Shown here piece after piece: positions 26,304 to 34,333 of a DNA stretch of 64,000 nucleotides; within the stretch, counting starts at the first letter, position 1, and each line of letters opens with the position of its first letter. The notes under the pieces are model-generated. The model searched no databases. It was given only the letters and a program-made list of their open reading frames with translations, and was not told the DNA's origin. The DNA is from JANXVR01 sp034667405 (GTDB taxonomy: Bacteria > Actinomycetota > UBA4738 > HRBIN12). The DNA is taken from positions 1-64,000 of the forward strand of contig JAXDJX010000002.1 in assembly GCA_034667405.1 (NCBI GenBank), in the 5' to 3' direction. The position numbers and the translations under genes are program-made.

Positions 26304-26920
26304 TGCCGGCTCATGATAGCGAGCGGGCCTGACTGTGCAAGGCCTGGTGTTGTGAAAACGGCCAGATCTGCTCCTTCGGGGCCCGCAGACTCGGGCTCGA
26401 ACCCGCTTCCCGCGAAATAGACGAGTCGCCCGCCCCGCGATAGCAGAGGTTCTGCCACCCTCCAGCAGCCGGGAGCATCGGTGAAGGCGCGGGCAGTTAC
26501 GAGATCGACATGCTCTTTGAGTCGCTCCACCCGACCCAGGAAGACGGATGCGTTGGGGAGCCCGAGGGACTCAAGAGCTAGCTCCAAGAACGCGGCTCGC
26601 GTCCGGCGTGCCTCCACCAACGTGATCCGCAGCCCGGCACAGGCGATGGCGAGCGGGATCCCGGGGAGTCCCGCCCCGGAGCCAAGGTCGTATGCAGATC
26701 TGGCGTTCCCCACGAAGGCCGCAACGCGCAGGCTGTCGAGGATGTGACGAACTCGGATCCGGGGGAGATCAGCCTCGGAAATCATGCCGAGGGGAGCGGC
26801 TCGCGTTCGAAGGAGCTCCTCATAAGAATTCAACTGGGATGCCTGGCGCCGATCGAGGGCGACGTCGAACGCAGCCGCGCTCTCGGTCCAACCCTCATGT
26901 TTCACGTGAAACACGCCCAT
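26300..26920 (-). CDS. rsmG: 16S rRNA (guanine527-N7)-methyltransferase
   Basis: A 206-residue SAM-dependent methyltransferase (GidB) that modifies 16S rRNA. The SAM motif DLGSGAGLPGIPLAI and the VEARRTRAAFLE strand/helix are clear; IRVRHILDSL precedes them as usual. The first codons (MGVFHVKHEG) are encoded by the parS palindrome, a feature common to rsmG near actinobacterial origins. The gene starts 63 bases after jag and overlaps parA. Confidence 0.92.
   Translation of the reverse strand: MGVFHVKHEGWTESAAAFDVALDRRQASQLNSYEELLRTRAAPLGMISEADLPRIRVRHILDSLRVAAFVGNARSAYDLGSGAGLPGIPLAIACAGLRITLVEARRTRAAFLELALESLGLPNASVFLGRVERLKEHVDLVTARAFTDAPGCWRVAEPLLSRGGRLVYFAGSGFEPESAGPEGADLAVFTTPGLAQSGPLAIMSRQ
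26897..26912. promoter_or_regulatory. parS: parS centromere site TGTTTCACGTGAAACA
   Basis: A perfect 16-bp palindrome identical to the canonical bacterial parS, TGTTTCACGTGAAACA. ParB (parB at 23824-24726) binds here to form the segregation complex. It is embedded in codons about 3-8 of rsmG. It lies about 3 kb from dnaA, as expected for an origin-proximal centromere. I saw no second perfect copy in the window. Confidence 0.97.
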
Positions 26921-26983
26921 CGCTCGGTTTGGTCCAGCCTAGTCGTGTCGGCTGTGCAAGGGGGAGGAAGGAGGTAGGAGTCG

Positions 26984-27739
26984 TCAGATCTTGGTGATGA
27001 CGACGAAACGGTTGGGCTCTTCGCCCCTGGAGCCGGTTTCGACGCCTTCCACGTCGGCGAGGGCGTCGTGGACGAGTTTTCGTTCGAACGGGTTCATGGG
27101 GTCGAGTTCGGCCTCCTGGCCGGTATCGATGACCCGGTCGGCTAGGTGACGAGCGTTCTCCACCAGCCGCTCTTCCCGTCGCTTCCGGTAATCCTGCACG
27201 TCGACGATCACCCGAACACGGGTGTCCAGCCGACGGTTCACGACCATCCGCATGAGCTCCTGGATCGCGTCCAGGGTCTGCCCGTGGCGCCCGATGAGGA
27301 GCGCCATGTCATCCTCGGGACCGTCCACGATATCCACATACATGTGGCCCCCGTGCTCACCGGGCTCTGCGATCGCGTCGATCCCCATGTGCCCCAGCAG
27401 CTCTTCCAGGAAGTCGGCGGCGGCGTCAGCCTGCCCTTCGAGCTCTTCCAGCTCTCCCTCGGGGATGACCCGACTCATCGGGGCGATGGCCCTGGTTGCC
27501 GCCCGGGGAGCCGGCTCGTCGCCCTCGTCGGGTTCATCGTCCTCGGTGTCGGCGCGGGACTCCGGCTCATTGGTCCGCACGATCACGACCGGATCCTGGC
27601 TGCCCATCCCCAGGAAGCCACCCTTTGGGTCTTTCACGATCTCGACATCCGCCAGCTGCTCGGTGACCCCGAGCTCCGCCAAAGCGGCTTGGATCGCCTC
27701 CTCGACCGTCGGCCCGCGCCCTTCAGCCTCGCGCGTCAC
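26984..27739 (-). CDS. jag: Jag/KhpB-type RNA-binding protein
   Basis: A 251-residue protein with the three-domain plan of Jag (KhpB). A Jag_N domain (residues about 5-55) contains PKGGFLGMGSQDP. An acidic linker follows (residues about 62-75). Next come a KH domain with LIGRHGQTLDAIQEL and an R3H domain with PFERKLVHDAL. It binds RNA and is linked to cell elongation and division in other bacteria. GTG 27739 overlaps the yidC stop. Confidence 0.93.
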   Translation of the reverse strand: MTREAEGRGPTVEEAIQAALAELGVTEQLADVEIVKDPKGGFLGMGSQDPVVIVRTNEPESRADTEDDEPDEGDEPAPRAATRAIAPMSRVIPEGELEELEGQADAAADFLEELLGHMGIDAIAEPGEHGGHMYVDIVDGPEDDMALLIGRHGQTLDAIQELMRMVVNRRLDTRVRVIVDVQDYRKRREERLVENARHLADRVIDTGQEAELDPMNPFERKLVHDALADVEGVETGSRGEEPNRFVVITKI

Positions 27740-28953
27740 TTCGAGTCGCCCGGTTTCTTCTTCGTCACGGGCTTGGGAGGCGTCTTGCCCGGGTTCGGGC
27801 GACGGGTCGGCGTTCGGGTGCTCCCGCCCGACTTCGGGGTGCGTCCGGTCTGGCCGCCCTTGGGCTTGCCCGTGGTCCCACCCTTGCTCGGGGACTGCCG
27901 CACCGTTCGTCCGGCCTGCTTGTCACGCTCGGCGCGTTGCGCCTCTGCCTGCGCCATCAGTTTGCCCATGAACCCCTGCTTCGCGGGCTGATCCCCCTTG
28001 GCTCGCTGTTCAGCGATCCGGCGGTCCAGGGCGTCGGGGCCGATATGCCCGAGTTTCAGCAACGCATACTGCTGACCGATCTGCCAGAAGTTGGCCGTGG
28101 TCCAGTAGACCAGCAGGCCGGCGGCGAACTGGATACCGAACACCCCGAACATGATCGGCATGATCTTCATGAGTGTCTGCTGTTGCCCGGTCTGGGCGCC
28201 CGGCGGACTGGCCTTCTGCATCTGCCGCTGTTGGTAGAACGTCGTTAAGACCATCGCCAGCAGGAACAGGTAGTAGGGCGCTCGCGACAGGGGACTGCCA
28301 CCACACGAAATCGTCCCGTCTCCGCTCGTGACCTGGAAGGGGAGGTCCGCGCCACCAGGCGTCTTGATCTGGAGCCCACCGACCAGGTCTTTGCGCTGGC
28401 TGTCCTTCGTCGCTACGTCGCCACCGCCGGCCTGGATGGGACTGCATTGGAGGTTCATGCCCAAGAAGCTGCCGGTCTGATGCGTGAGGATGTCCTGGTA
28501 GAGCTCGCTGTCCTCGGGGATATGACTGTTGTGAACGATGTAGTACGCGGCTTGCTGCCTGCCGGTGATCTCCACGTTCGAACTCGTGACCGGAACCAGG
28601 ATGGGCGGACGTATGACGGCGTACATCGCAACGAGGAGCGGGAACTGCAGCAGGACGGGAAGACAACCGCCGAGGGGATTCACCCCGGCGTCCTTGTAGA
28701 GCTTCATCGTCTCTTCTTGCTGCTTCTGCTTGTTGCCCTTGTACTTCTTCTGCAGTTCCTTCACCCGTGGCTGGATCGACTGCATAGCTTGCATCGACTT
28801 GATCTGCTTGATCCCCAGCGGAAGCAGCACGACCCGGATGAGGATCGTCAGGAGGATGATCGAGATACCGAAGCTGCCGACGGCGCCGTAGATCCACGCG
28901 AGGATCCACCCGATGGCGTTGAGCAGCAGCTGGAACGGCACGAATGCGAACAT
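27736..28953 (-). CDS. yidC: YidC/Oxa1 membrane protein insertase
   Basis: A 405-residue inner-membrane insertase. Hydrophobic helices flank the conserved ILIRVVLLPLGIKQIKSM and GCLPVLLQFPLLVAMYAVIR segments, the latter being the substrate-groove region. A later helix pair includes MKIMPIMFGVFGIQFAAGLL. The C-terminus (about 60 residues) is a Lys/Arg/Gly/Pro-rich ribosome-contacting tail. The N-terminus lacks the large periplasmic domain of Proteobacteria. ATG 28953 overlaps the yidD stop. Confidence 0.94.
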   Translation of the reverse strand: MFAFVPFQLLLNAIGWILAWIYGAVGSFGISIILLTILIRVVLLPLGIKQIKSMQAMQSIQPRVKELQKKYKGNKQKQQEETMKLYKDAGVNPLGGCLPVLLQFPLLVAMYAVIRPPILVPVTSSNVEITGRQQAAYYIVHNSHIPEDSELYQDILTHQTGSFLGMNLQCSPIQAGGGDVATKDSQRKDLVGGLQIKTPGGADLPFQVTSGDGTISCGGSPLSRAPYYLFLLAMVLTTFYQQRQMQKASPPGAQTGQQQTLMKIMPIMFGVFGIQFAAGLLVYWTTANFWQIGQQYALLKLGHIGPDALDRRIAEQRAKGDQPAKQGFMGKLMAQAEAQRAERDKQAGRTVRQSPSKGGTTGKPKGGQTGRTPKSGGSTRTPTRRPNPGKTPPKPVTKKKPGDSK

Positions 28954-29276
28954 CAGACCTGCACTTCCTGGTCCTTGTGCCGTGTGACCACATCATACGA
29001 GCCCACGGCGGCCGAGAGAGGCAGCCGAGGAGCGGGCTCTACACCGCCCGCTCCAAACGGGTTGCAGCGGAGGATCCTCCAGATGGCCAGGCCGGCACCA
29101 ACCACGGCGCCCCTGGCCCGCACTGCGTCTTCCGCATACACGGAGCAACTCGGATAGAACCGACACTGGCCGCCCAACCATCCCGAGAGCGTGGCCCTGT
29201 AGAGATGGATCCCCGCGATCAGGAACGCGCGCGCCGGCAGCCCAGTCGCCCGCACCCTTCGTCGGGCGCGGTTCAT
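28953..29276 (-). CDS. yidD: membrane protein insertion efficiency factor YidD
   Basis: A 107-residue protein of the YidD family, which assists YidC. Its core is GIHLYRATLSGWLGGQCRFY followed by PSCSVYAEDAVRARGA and RILRCNPFGAGG, with the three conserved Cys. The C-terminal ~25 residues are variable. It starts at an ATGA overlap with rnpA and ends overlapping yidC. Confidence 0.93.
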   Translation of the reverse strand: MNRARRRVRATGLPARAFLIAGIHLYRATLSGWLGGQCRFYPSCSVYAEDAVRARGAVVGAGLAIWRILRCNPFGAGGVEPAPRLPLSAAVGSYDVVTRHKDQEVQV

Positions 29277-29575
29277 GCGCGCACCCCAGCACTTAGGAGG
29301 TCACGCAGCTCGCGTACCAGGTCCTGTGTCTTCACGCCTCGGATGCCTTCCCTTGCAACCAAGACAACGTCGGTCGCGTCGCCCGCCTCGGATGCGATCT
29401 CCCGCCAGGCCGCCCGAAGGATGCGTTTGGCCCGATTCCGTTCCACGGCGCCGCCCACTTTGCGGGACGCCACCACCGAGAACCCACCGTGCCCGGGCGC
29501 GATGAACAGTACCACCCGCTTCCCATGCGATGGAGACCCGTTCTGGAAGACCCGCTGGACGTCGCCGGCACGCAA
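29273..29575 (-). CDS. rnpA: ribonuclease P protein component
   Basis: A 100-residue protein subunit of RNase P (tRNA 5' maturation). The RNR-box region ERNRAKRILRAAWRE is diagnostic and FSVVASRKVGGAV precedes it. Only TTG 29575 is available as a start, because the in-frame TAA of rpmH lies 12 bases upstream. The N-terminus is therefore somewhat shorter than usual and begins near DVQRVFQNG. No Shine-Dalgarno sequence is visible, so it probably depends on coupling to rpmH. Confidence 0.9.
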   Translation of the reverse strand: MRAGDVQRVFQNGSPSHGKRVVLFIAPGHGGFSVVASRKVGGAVERNRAKRILRAAWREIASEAGDATDVVLVAREGIRGVKTQDLVRELRDLLSAGVRA

Positions 29576-29584
29576 AGATGCAGG

Positions 29585-29728
29585 TTAGGCGGTCAGCCGC
29601 GCGCGGCCCTTACGACGCCTGCGAGCGATGATCGCTCGTCCGGCGCGCGTGCGCATACGCAGACGGAAGCCATGCGTCTTCGCACGGCGGCGGTTGTTCG
29701 GCTGGAATGTACGCTTGCCTTTGGCCAT
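29585..29728 (-). CDS. rpmH: 50S ribosomal protein L34
   Basis: A 47-residue ribosomal protein with the standard sequence MAKGKRTFQPNNRRRAKTHG, RLRMRTRAGRAII and RRRRKGR. Start ATG 29728 follows from the family; longer upstream frames have no support. It leads the minus-strand run rpmH-rnpA-yidD-yidC-jag-rsmG-parA-parB. Confidence 0.97.
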   Translation of the reverse strand: MAKGKRTFQPNNRRRAKTHGFRLRMRTRAGRAIIARRRRKGRARLTA

Positions 29729-29780
29729 GTCCGGGGATCCTCGGTCGATGCGAAGGCCGGCTGGTCGCCGGCCGAACGAG

Positions 29781-29810
29781 AGTATACGAGCCCGCATCGA
29801 CGCAGGACAA
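29781..29810 (-). promoter_or_regulatory. promoter of the rpmH operon
   Basis: On the minus strand TTGTCC (29810-29805) and TATACT (29786-29781) are separated by 18 bases, close to the sigma-A consensus. Transcription would begin about 46 bases before rpmH. This is the most consensus-like promoter in the window, fitting a ribosomal-protein gene. Confidence 0.6.
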
Positions 29811-29814
29811 AGGC

Positions 29815-29838
29815 CTTGACAAGAGAAAGAGTGTCAAG
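29815..29838. repeat. inverted repeat CTTGACA-N10-TGTCAAG between rpmH and dnaA
   Basis: A perfect 7-bp inverted repeat with a 10-bp spacer lies midway between the divergent rpmH and dnaA promoters. Each arm contains TTGACA, the -35 consensus, but neither is followed at 16-18 bases by a good -10. The dyad may therefore be a regulator site instead of, or as well as, back-to-back -35 elements. Confidence 0.55.
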
Positions 29839-29858
29839 ACCCCTCACACGGCGAGCAC

Positions 29859-29983
29859 TGTGGAAAACGCCGGTGCTATAGTCCGGCCCGCCTTCCCCGA
29901 GGCGACCCCGGCCCGTCCGGCGCGGCGCCCCTTCGACCTTCCCCATAAGGTTTTCCACCGTTGTGGAAAGGTTCTGTGGATAC
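29859..29983. other. DnaA-box cluster upstream of dnaA (origin half 1)
   Basis: Four DnaA-box-like 9-mers are packed here: TGTGGAAAA (29859-29867, reverse), TTTTCCACC (29951-29959), TGTGGAAAG (29962-29970, reverse) and TGTGGATAC (29975-29983, reverse). Each differs by one or two bases from TTATCCACA or TTTTCCACA. With the dnaA-dnaN region they form a bipartite origin, and they could also allow dnaA autoregulation because they surround its promoter. Confidence 0.65.
29874..29882 (+). promoter_or_regulatory. extended -10 promoter of dnaA (TGCTATAGT)
   Basis: TATAGT (29877-29882) is preceded by the extended -10 dinucleotide TG with one base between. No clear -35 exists, which extended -10 promoters tolerate. 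Transcription would start near 29889, about 97 bases before the dnaA ATG, so the DnaA boxes at 29951-29983 lie in the leader. Confidence 0.5.
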
Positions 29984-29985
29984 GT

Positions 29986-31413
29986 ATGGCGATAGCTTTC
30001 TCTGAGCAGGACGCACGTGCCGCCTGGTCGCACGTCATGGATCGGGCCAGAACCGAACTTCCCGAGACCACCGTTGTGATGTGGTTCTCCGAGGTCCGCG
30101 CTACCGGACTCGACGAAGAGATACTGACCTTGGCGGTGCCAAGCCCCCTTATCCGTGAACGGTTGCAGCACAATCATCTCGGTCTTATCGAGGAGGCCGC
30201 CGCCGAGGAGGCGGAGCGGCCCCTCACCGTCGAGTTCGAGGTCGTTGAAACCATGCGGGCGCTCGACGAGGGCCGGGTCGAACCCGTGGAGATCCCCGAC
30301 GCCTCCCCGACGCCGGCCTCCTATGCCTTCGAGGCCGCGGCGCTCATCCCCCAGGAAACCGAACTCGGCGCTCCTGGCCTGCCGTTCCCCAACTACACGT
30401 TCGACGCGTTCGTGCCCGGACAGTCGAATCGGTTCGCGCACGCAGCCGCCATGGCGGTCGCTGAGGCACCACCCTCCAAGGCTTACAACCCGCTGTTCAT
30501 CTACGGGGAGGTCGGGCTGGGGAAGACGCATCTCTTGATCGCCGTCGGGCATCTCATGTACCGCCTCAACCGCGGCGCGCGCGTCAAGTACGTGACGTCG
30601 GAACAGTTCGTGACCGAGTTCATCAAGGCCGTGCGCGAGCGGCAAGGCGATGGCTTCCGACATCGCTACCGGGAGGTGGACGTCCTGCTCGTGGACGACA
30701 TCCAGTTCCTGGCCAAGCGCGAGGAGACGCAGACCGAGTTCTTCCACACGTTCAACCACCTGCACGGGGCCGGCAAGCAGATCGTCATCGCTTCCGACCG
30801 GCCACCACACGAGCTCTCGGGCCTTGAGGATCGCCTGGTCAGCCGGTTCCGTTGGGGGTTGTGCGTCGACGTGCAGCCGCCGGACTTGGAGACGCGGATC
30901 GCGATCCTTCAACTGAAGGCCGAGCGGGAGAACACCGTGGTTCCGCCGGACGTGATCGAGTACGTGGCCTCGAAGTTCGACCAGAGCGTCCGCGAGTTAG
31001 AGGGCGCACTGGTACGGGTGGTGGCGCTCAGCTCGATCACCAACCAACCGATCAACGAAGAGCTCGCCGAACGCGCCTTGCAAGGTCTCCTGCCGCAAAC
31101 CGATCATGAGATCCCGCCGCAGCTCATCTTGGAGGAGACGGCGAAACACTTCTCCCTGGCAGGGTCAGACCTCCTGTCTGCCAGTCGGTCTCGGCCGTTG
31201 GTGCAAGCACGGCAGATCGCGATGTATCTGATGCGCGAGTGCACCGGGCTTTCCCTGGTGAAGATCGGGGAACTGTTCGGTGGTCGGGATCACACCACCG
31301 CGCTCTACGGCATCAAGAAGATCGAACAAGAGATGCAGAAGCGCGATCAGACGTTCCGCCATGTGCAGGATCTGACCCGGATCATCCGCGGCCGCGTGCG
31401 GGGTGTGGCATGA
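29986..31413 (+). CDS. dnaA: chromosomal replication initiator DnaA
   Basis: A 475-residue initiator. Domain I covers residues about 5-85 and a short linker is rich in Pro/Glu/Ala. The AAA+ domain has Walker A GEVGLGKTHLL and Walker B LLVDDIQFL, with the sensor region IVIASDRPPHELSGL. The C-terminal DNA-binding domain carries the signature GGRDHTTALYGIKKI. ATG 29986 fits the family start; the frame open further upstream runs through the promoter and DnaA boxes. The presence of two DnaA-box groups around the gene is typical. Confidence 0.97.
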   Translation: MAIAFSEQDARAAWSHVMDRARTELPETTVVMWFSEVRATGLDEEILTLAVPSPLIRERLQHNHLGLIEEAAAEEAERPLTVEFEVVETMRALDEGRVEPVEIPDASPTPASYAFEAAALIPQETELGAPGLPFPNYTFDAFVPGQSNRFAHAAAMAVAEAPPSKAYNPLFIYGEVGLGKTHLLIAVGHLMYRLNRGARVKYVTSEQFVTEFIKAVRERQGDGFRHRYREVDVLLVDDIQFLAKREETQTEFFHTFNHLHGAGKQIVIASDRPPHELSGLEDRLVSRFRWGLCVDVQPPDLETRIAILQLKAERENTVVPPDVIEYVASKFDQSVRELEGALVRVVALSSITNQPINEELAERALQGLLPQTDHEIPPQLILEETAKHFSLAGSDLLSASRSRPLVQARQIAMYLMRECTGLSLVKIGELFGGRDHTTALYGIKKIEQEMQKRDQTFRHVQDLTRIIRGRVRGVA

Positions 31414-31622
31414 ATCGGCCGGTGGATCTCGTGGGGATAACACGTGAGCCTGTTGTGGGCTGCGTGCCCGTCCCCAGCGACATCCTCGGGAGTGACAACG
31501 CTTCTCCCCAGACCCTCCACATGTCGGACAGCCTCGCTACGCTGGGGGAACAGGGCTGTTATCCACGTTTCCACCGCACCTACTACTACCGGTATATAGA
31601 GAAGAACTAGAGGGGGATCGCG
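31414..31622. other. oriC: origin of replication oriC, dnaA-dnaN intergenic region
   Basis: This 209-base gap holds the elements expected at the unwinding site. GTGGGGATAAC lies near 31432. A DnaA box TTATCCACG is at 31559-31567, a second box-like TTTCCACCG at 31568-31576, and a short GC spacer follows. TACTACTAC (31581-31589; TAG repeats on the other strand) matches the DnaA-trio pattern, and the AT-richer GGTATATAGAGAAGAAC (31591-31607) follows. The order box, box, GC, trio, AT-rich matches that described for Bacillus subtilis. Confidence 0.75.
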
Positions 31623-32726
31623 ATGAAGTTCCGCTGCGACCGAGACGCGTTGTCCGAGGCGCTCCAGATCGTCCAACGTGGCGTCGCCTCACGTCCGGGC
31701 ATCCCGGCATTGACCGGAGTGCTCATGGATGCCGGTCAGGAGGGGCAGCTCACGCTGTCCACGACGGACCTCGAAGTGGCGGCCCGCCTGTCCATCGAGG
31801 TCCAGGTCACCGAGCCGGGTGTGGCGCTCGTCCCCGCTCGGCTGCTCGGCGACACCGTGAAGTCCCTGTCCAACGCCCCGGTGGAATTCGAGACAGATCA
31901 ATCGCAGGCTAGGATTCGTTGCGCTGCATATGAAGGCACGCTTCGCCTCCTCCCGGCTGAGGACTTCCCCGGGCTTCAGGAGCCGGGTGGAGTGGCGATC
32001 ACCGCGGTGGCCGGTGCGTTCGCGGAGGCGGTGAATCAGGCTGCTCGAGCGGCCAGCCGCGACGAGGCTCGTCCGGTGCTCACCGGCGTGCTCGTCGAGG
32101 TGAGCCGTGAGGGCGTGGTACTCGTTGCCACCGACTCGTACCGGCTCGCCGTCCGCGACCTCGTGGCGACGGCCAGCGGCGAGACCAAGGCGATCGTGCC
32201 GGAGCGAGCGCTCACCGAGGCGGGGCGTGCCGCGGCGACGGATGAGAAAGGGACCATGCAGATCCACGTGGACGAGTCCCAGATCTCGTTCAAGATCGGG
32301 CAGCTGACCCTGACATCACGCCTCATCGAAGGCGAATTCCCCAACTATCGCCAACTGCTTCCCGAGCAACACGAGAGCCGGCTCACCATCAGCCGGCAGC
32401 AACTCCTCGACGCCGTACGACGTGTCGGTCTCCTGGCTCGCGACACCACGCCGGTTCGGATCGAGTTCAACGCGCTCGGCGTCAAGCTGTCGTCCTCGAG
32501 TCCGGATCTTGGTCAGGCGGTCGAGACCGTGGAGGCGCGGTACGAAGGCGAAGATCTCACCGTGGCCTTCAACCCGACCTACCTGGCGGATGGGCTCACG
32601 GCTGCGGTGGGCGAGAGCGTGCGGCTCGACGTCCGAGACGGCCTTAAGCCGGGGGTCGTGCGCGGGGACGGCGACGAGTTCACCTACCTCGTGATGCCGG
32701 TTCGGCTGCCGGCCTCGGTGTCGTAA
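31623..32726 (+). CDS. dnaN: DNA polymerase III beta sliding clamp
   Basis: A 367-residue three-domain sliding clamp. It starts MKFRCDRDALSEALQIVQRG, with RPGIPALTGVLMDAG typical of domain 1, and ends FTYLVMPVRLP, the usual C-terminal hydrophobic pocket sequence. AGGGGG at 31611-31616 is 6 bases before the ATG. Confidence 0.97.
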   Translation: MKFRCDRDALSEALQIVQRGVASRPGIPALTGVLMDAGQEGQLTLSTTDLEVAARLSIEVQVTEPGVALVPARLLGDTVKSLSNAPVEFETDQSQARIRCAAYEGTLRLLPAEDFPGLQEPGGVAITAVAGAFAEAVNQAARAASRDEARPVLTGVLVEVSREGVVLVATDSYRLAVRDLVATASGETKAIVPERALTEAGRAAATDEKGTMQIHVDESQISFKIGQLTLTSRLIEGEFPNYRQLLPEQHESRLTISRQQLLDAVRRVGLLARDTTPVRIEFNALGVKLSSSSPDLGQAVETVEARYEGEDLTVAFNPTYLADGLTAAVGESVRLDVRDGLKPGVVRGDGDEFTYLVMPVRLPASVS

Positions 32727-32753
32727 CCGAGTGCAGCCCAAGGCTTCCCCGGC

Positions 32754-33857
32754 ATGCGCCTCCTCTGGGTCGAACTCCGCGACTTCCGAAATCACGCCCT
32801 GACCCGCATCGATCCGGTTCCCGAGGGCCTGGTCGTCGCGGTCGGTCCGAACGGCGAGGGGAAGACGAATCTCCTGGAGGGGATCCACTTCTTATACGCC
32901 CTGGCGAGTCCGCGTGTGAGCACGAACGGCCCCCTGGTCCGTGAGGGCGCACAAGCGGCCTACGTCCGCGGAGAGTTCCAGACGGGAGAAGGGAAGGCGC
33001 TCGTCGAGGTGGAGATCCCCACCCAAGGCGCCAGCCGCGTGCAGGTGAACCGTTCGCCGATCAGGCGCAAGCGCGATCTGCGTCGACAGGTTCGCGCGGT
33101 GTTGTTCGGACCATTTGATCTTCCGATCGTCATCGGTGAGCCGGGGAAACGCCGGACGTTCATGGACGAGGCGATCACCGCGCTGTGGCCGTTGAAGGAA
33201 GCACTCTTCACCGCGTATGACCGAGCGCTCCGTCAGCGGAACCGGCTGCTGAAGGAGTGGGATGGTCCGGGCATCCCTGCGGGGATGGATGCATGGGACG
33301 ACGCACTCGTCACCGCCGGCGCGGCGCTCATCCGGACCAGAACGGAGGCGGTGGAGCACCTGGCCCCGTTTGCCTCTGAGGAATTCAAGGCGCTCGCCGG
33401 CTATGACCTGATCGTCACGTACGCGCCGAACGTGACCGCAGACGTTCCCGAAGGAGTGGAGGAGGCGTTCCACGCGCGTCTCGCAGAGCGCCGCCAGGAC
33501 GAACTGCAACGCCGTACCTCGCTGGTGGGCCCTCATCGCGACGACCTGCACCTGGCCGTGCGAGATCTCGGGGCGCGCGCGTTCGGTTCGCACGGGGAGA
33601 CATGGGCCGCCGCACTCTGCCTGCGGCTGGGTCTTGCCGGCGCGGTTTCCGCGGAGATCGGCGAGCCACCGTTGCTCCTGGTCGACGATCCGTTCAGCGC
33701 GCTGGATCCTGCGCGCCGGGACCACATCAGCGAACGACTGGCCGCGCGAGGTGGACAGGTGCTCATCACGGTGGCCGATGAAGCCGACGTTCCTCCCAAC
33801 GCTCACGCCGTCTGGGACGTCAACGCGGGCGCCCTCGCGCCCAGGGGAGCGTCCTGA
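32754..33857 (+). CDS. recF: DNA replication and repair protein RecF
   Basis: A 367-residue SMC-like ATPase that loads RecA at gaps. Walker A is GPNGEGKTNLLEG (near residue 28), the signature region is in RTSLVGPHRDDL, and Walker B is LLLVDDPFSALD. Start: WVELRDFRNHALTRIDP follows a short N-terminus. Its TGA overlaps the ATG of the DUF721 gene. Confidence 0.95.
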   Translation: MRLLWVELRDFRNHALTRIDPVPEGLVVAVGPNGEGKTNLLEGIHFLYALASPRVSTNGPLVREGAQAAYVRGEFQTGEGKALVEVEIPTQGASRVQVNRSPIRRKRDLRRQVRAVLFGPFDLPIVIGEPGKRRTFMDEAITALWPLKEALFTAYDRALRQRNRLLKEWDGPGIPAGMDAWDDALVTAGAALIRTRTEAVEHLAPFASEEFKALAGYDLIVTYAPNVTADVPEGVEEAFHARLAERRQDELQRRTSLVGPHRDDLHLAVRDLGARAFGSHGETWAAALCLRLGLAGAVSAEIGEPPLLLVDDPFSALDPARRDHISERLAARGGQVLITVADEADVPPNAHAVWDVNAGALAPRGAS

Positions 33858-34207
33858 TGCCGCAGGCGAAGGGATTCCGCAAGCGGAAGGATGCGCGCTC
33901 CAAGGACCCCGTTTCCCTGGGCTCGGTGATCGATGGACTCATGGCGGAACAGGTCTTCAGCCGCGGCATGCCGGTCGCCTCGCTGGCCTCGCGATGGACG
34001 GACGTGGTGGGCGAACGGCTCGCCGAACAGACCCAGCCCTTGGCGCTGGAGGCCGGTGTTCTAACGGTCGGCGCGCCCAACGGTGCGTGGGCATCACAGG
34101 TCAGATTCATGGCCGATGAGGTCAAGCGCAAGGCCAATGAAGCCCTCGGAGGCGACCCCGTTCGACTGGTTACCGTAATCGTGCGAAACCGCAGGTCACA
34201 AGGCTGA
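33857..34207 (+). CDS. DUF721 (DciA-like) protein
   Basis: A 116-residue protein. After a basic N-terminal tail (GFRKRKDARSKDP) a DUF721 domain follows with SLASRWTDVVGERLAEQTQP and VGAPNGAWASQVRFMADEV. The family includes DciA, the helicase operator that replaces DnaC in many bacteria. The place between recF and gyrB is the conserved actinobacterial one (Rv0004). One-base overlap with recF. Confidence 0.88.
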   Translation: MPQAKGFRKRKDARSKDPVSLGSVIDGLMAEQVFSRGMPVASLASRWTDVVGERLAEQTQPLALEAGVLTVGAPNGAWASQVRFMADEVKRKANEALGGDPVRLVTVIVRNRRSQG

Positions 34208-34333
34208 TTTCGGCGCTCGAAACCGGGTCGGTACGCGCTGGATTCGGTAGAATCAGGGGGTACGTGCGATAACTCCCCGCGCGCCTGCCCCCGCACCTGC
34301 GTTGGCTGCCGCGCGGCCCCGATCGGAGGACGG

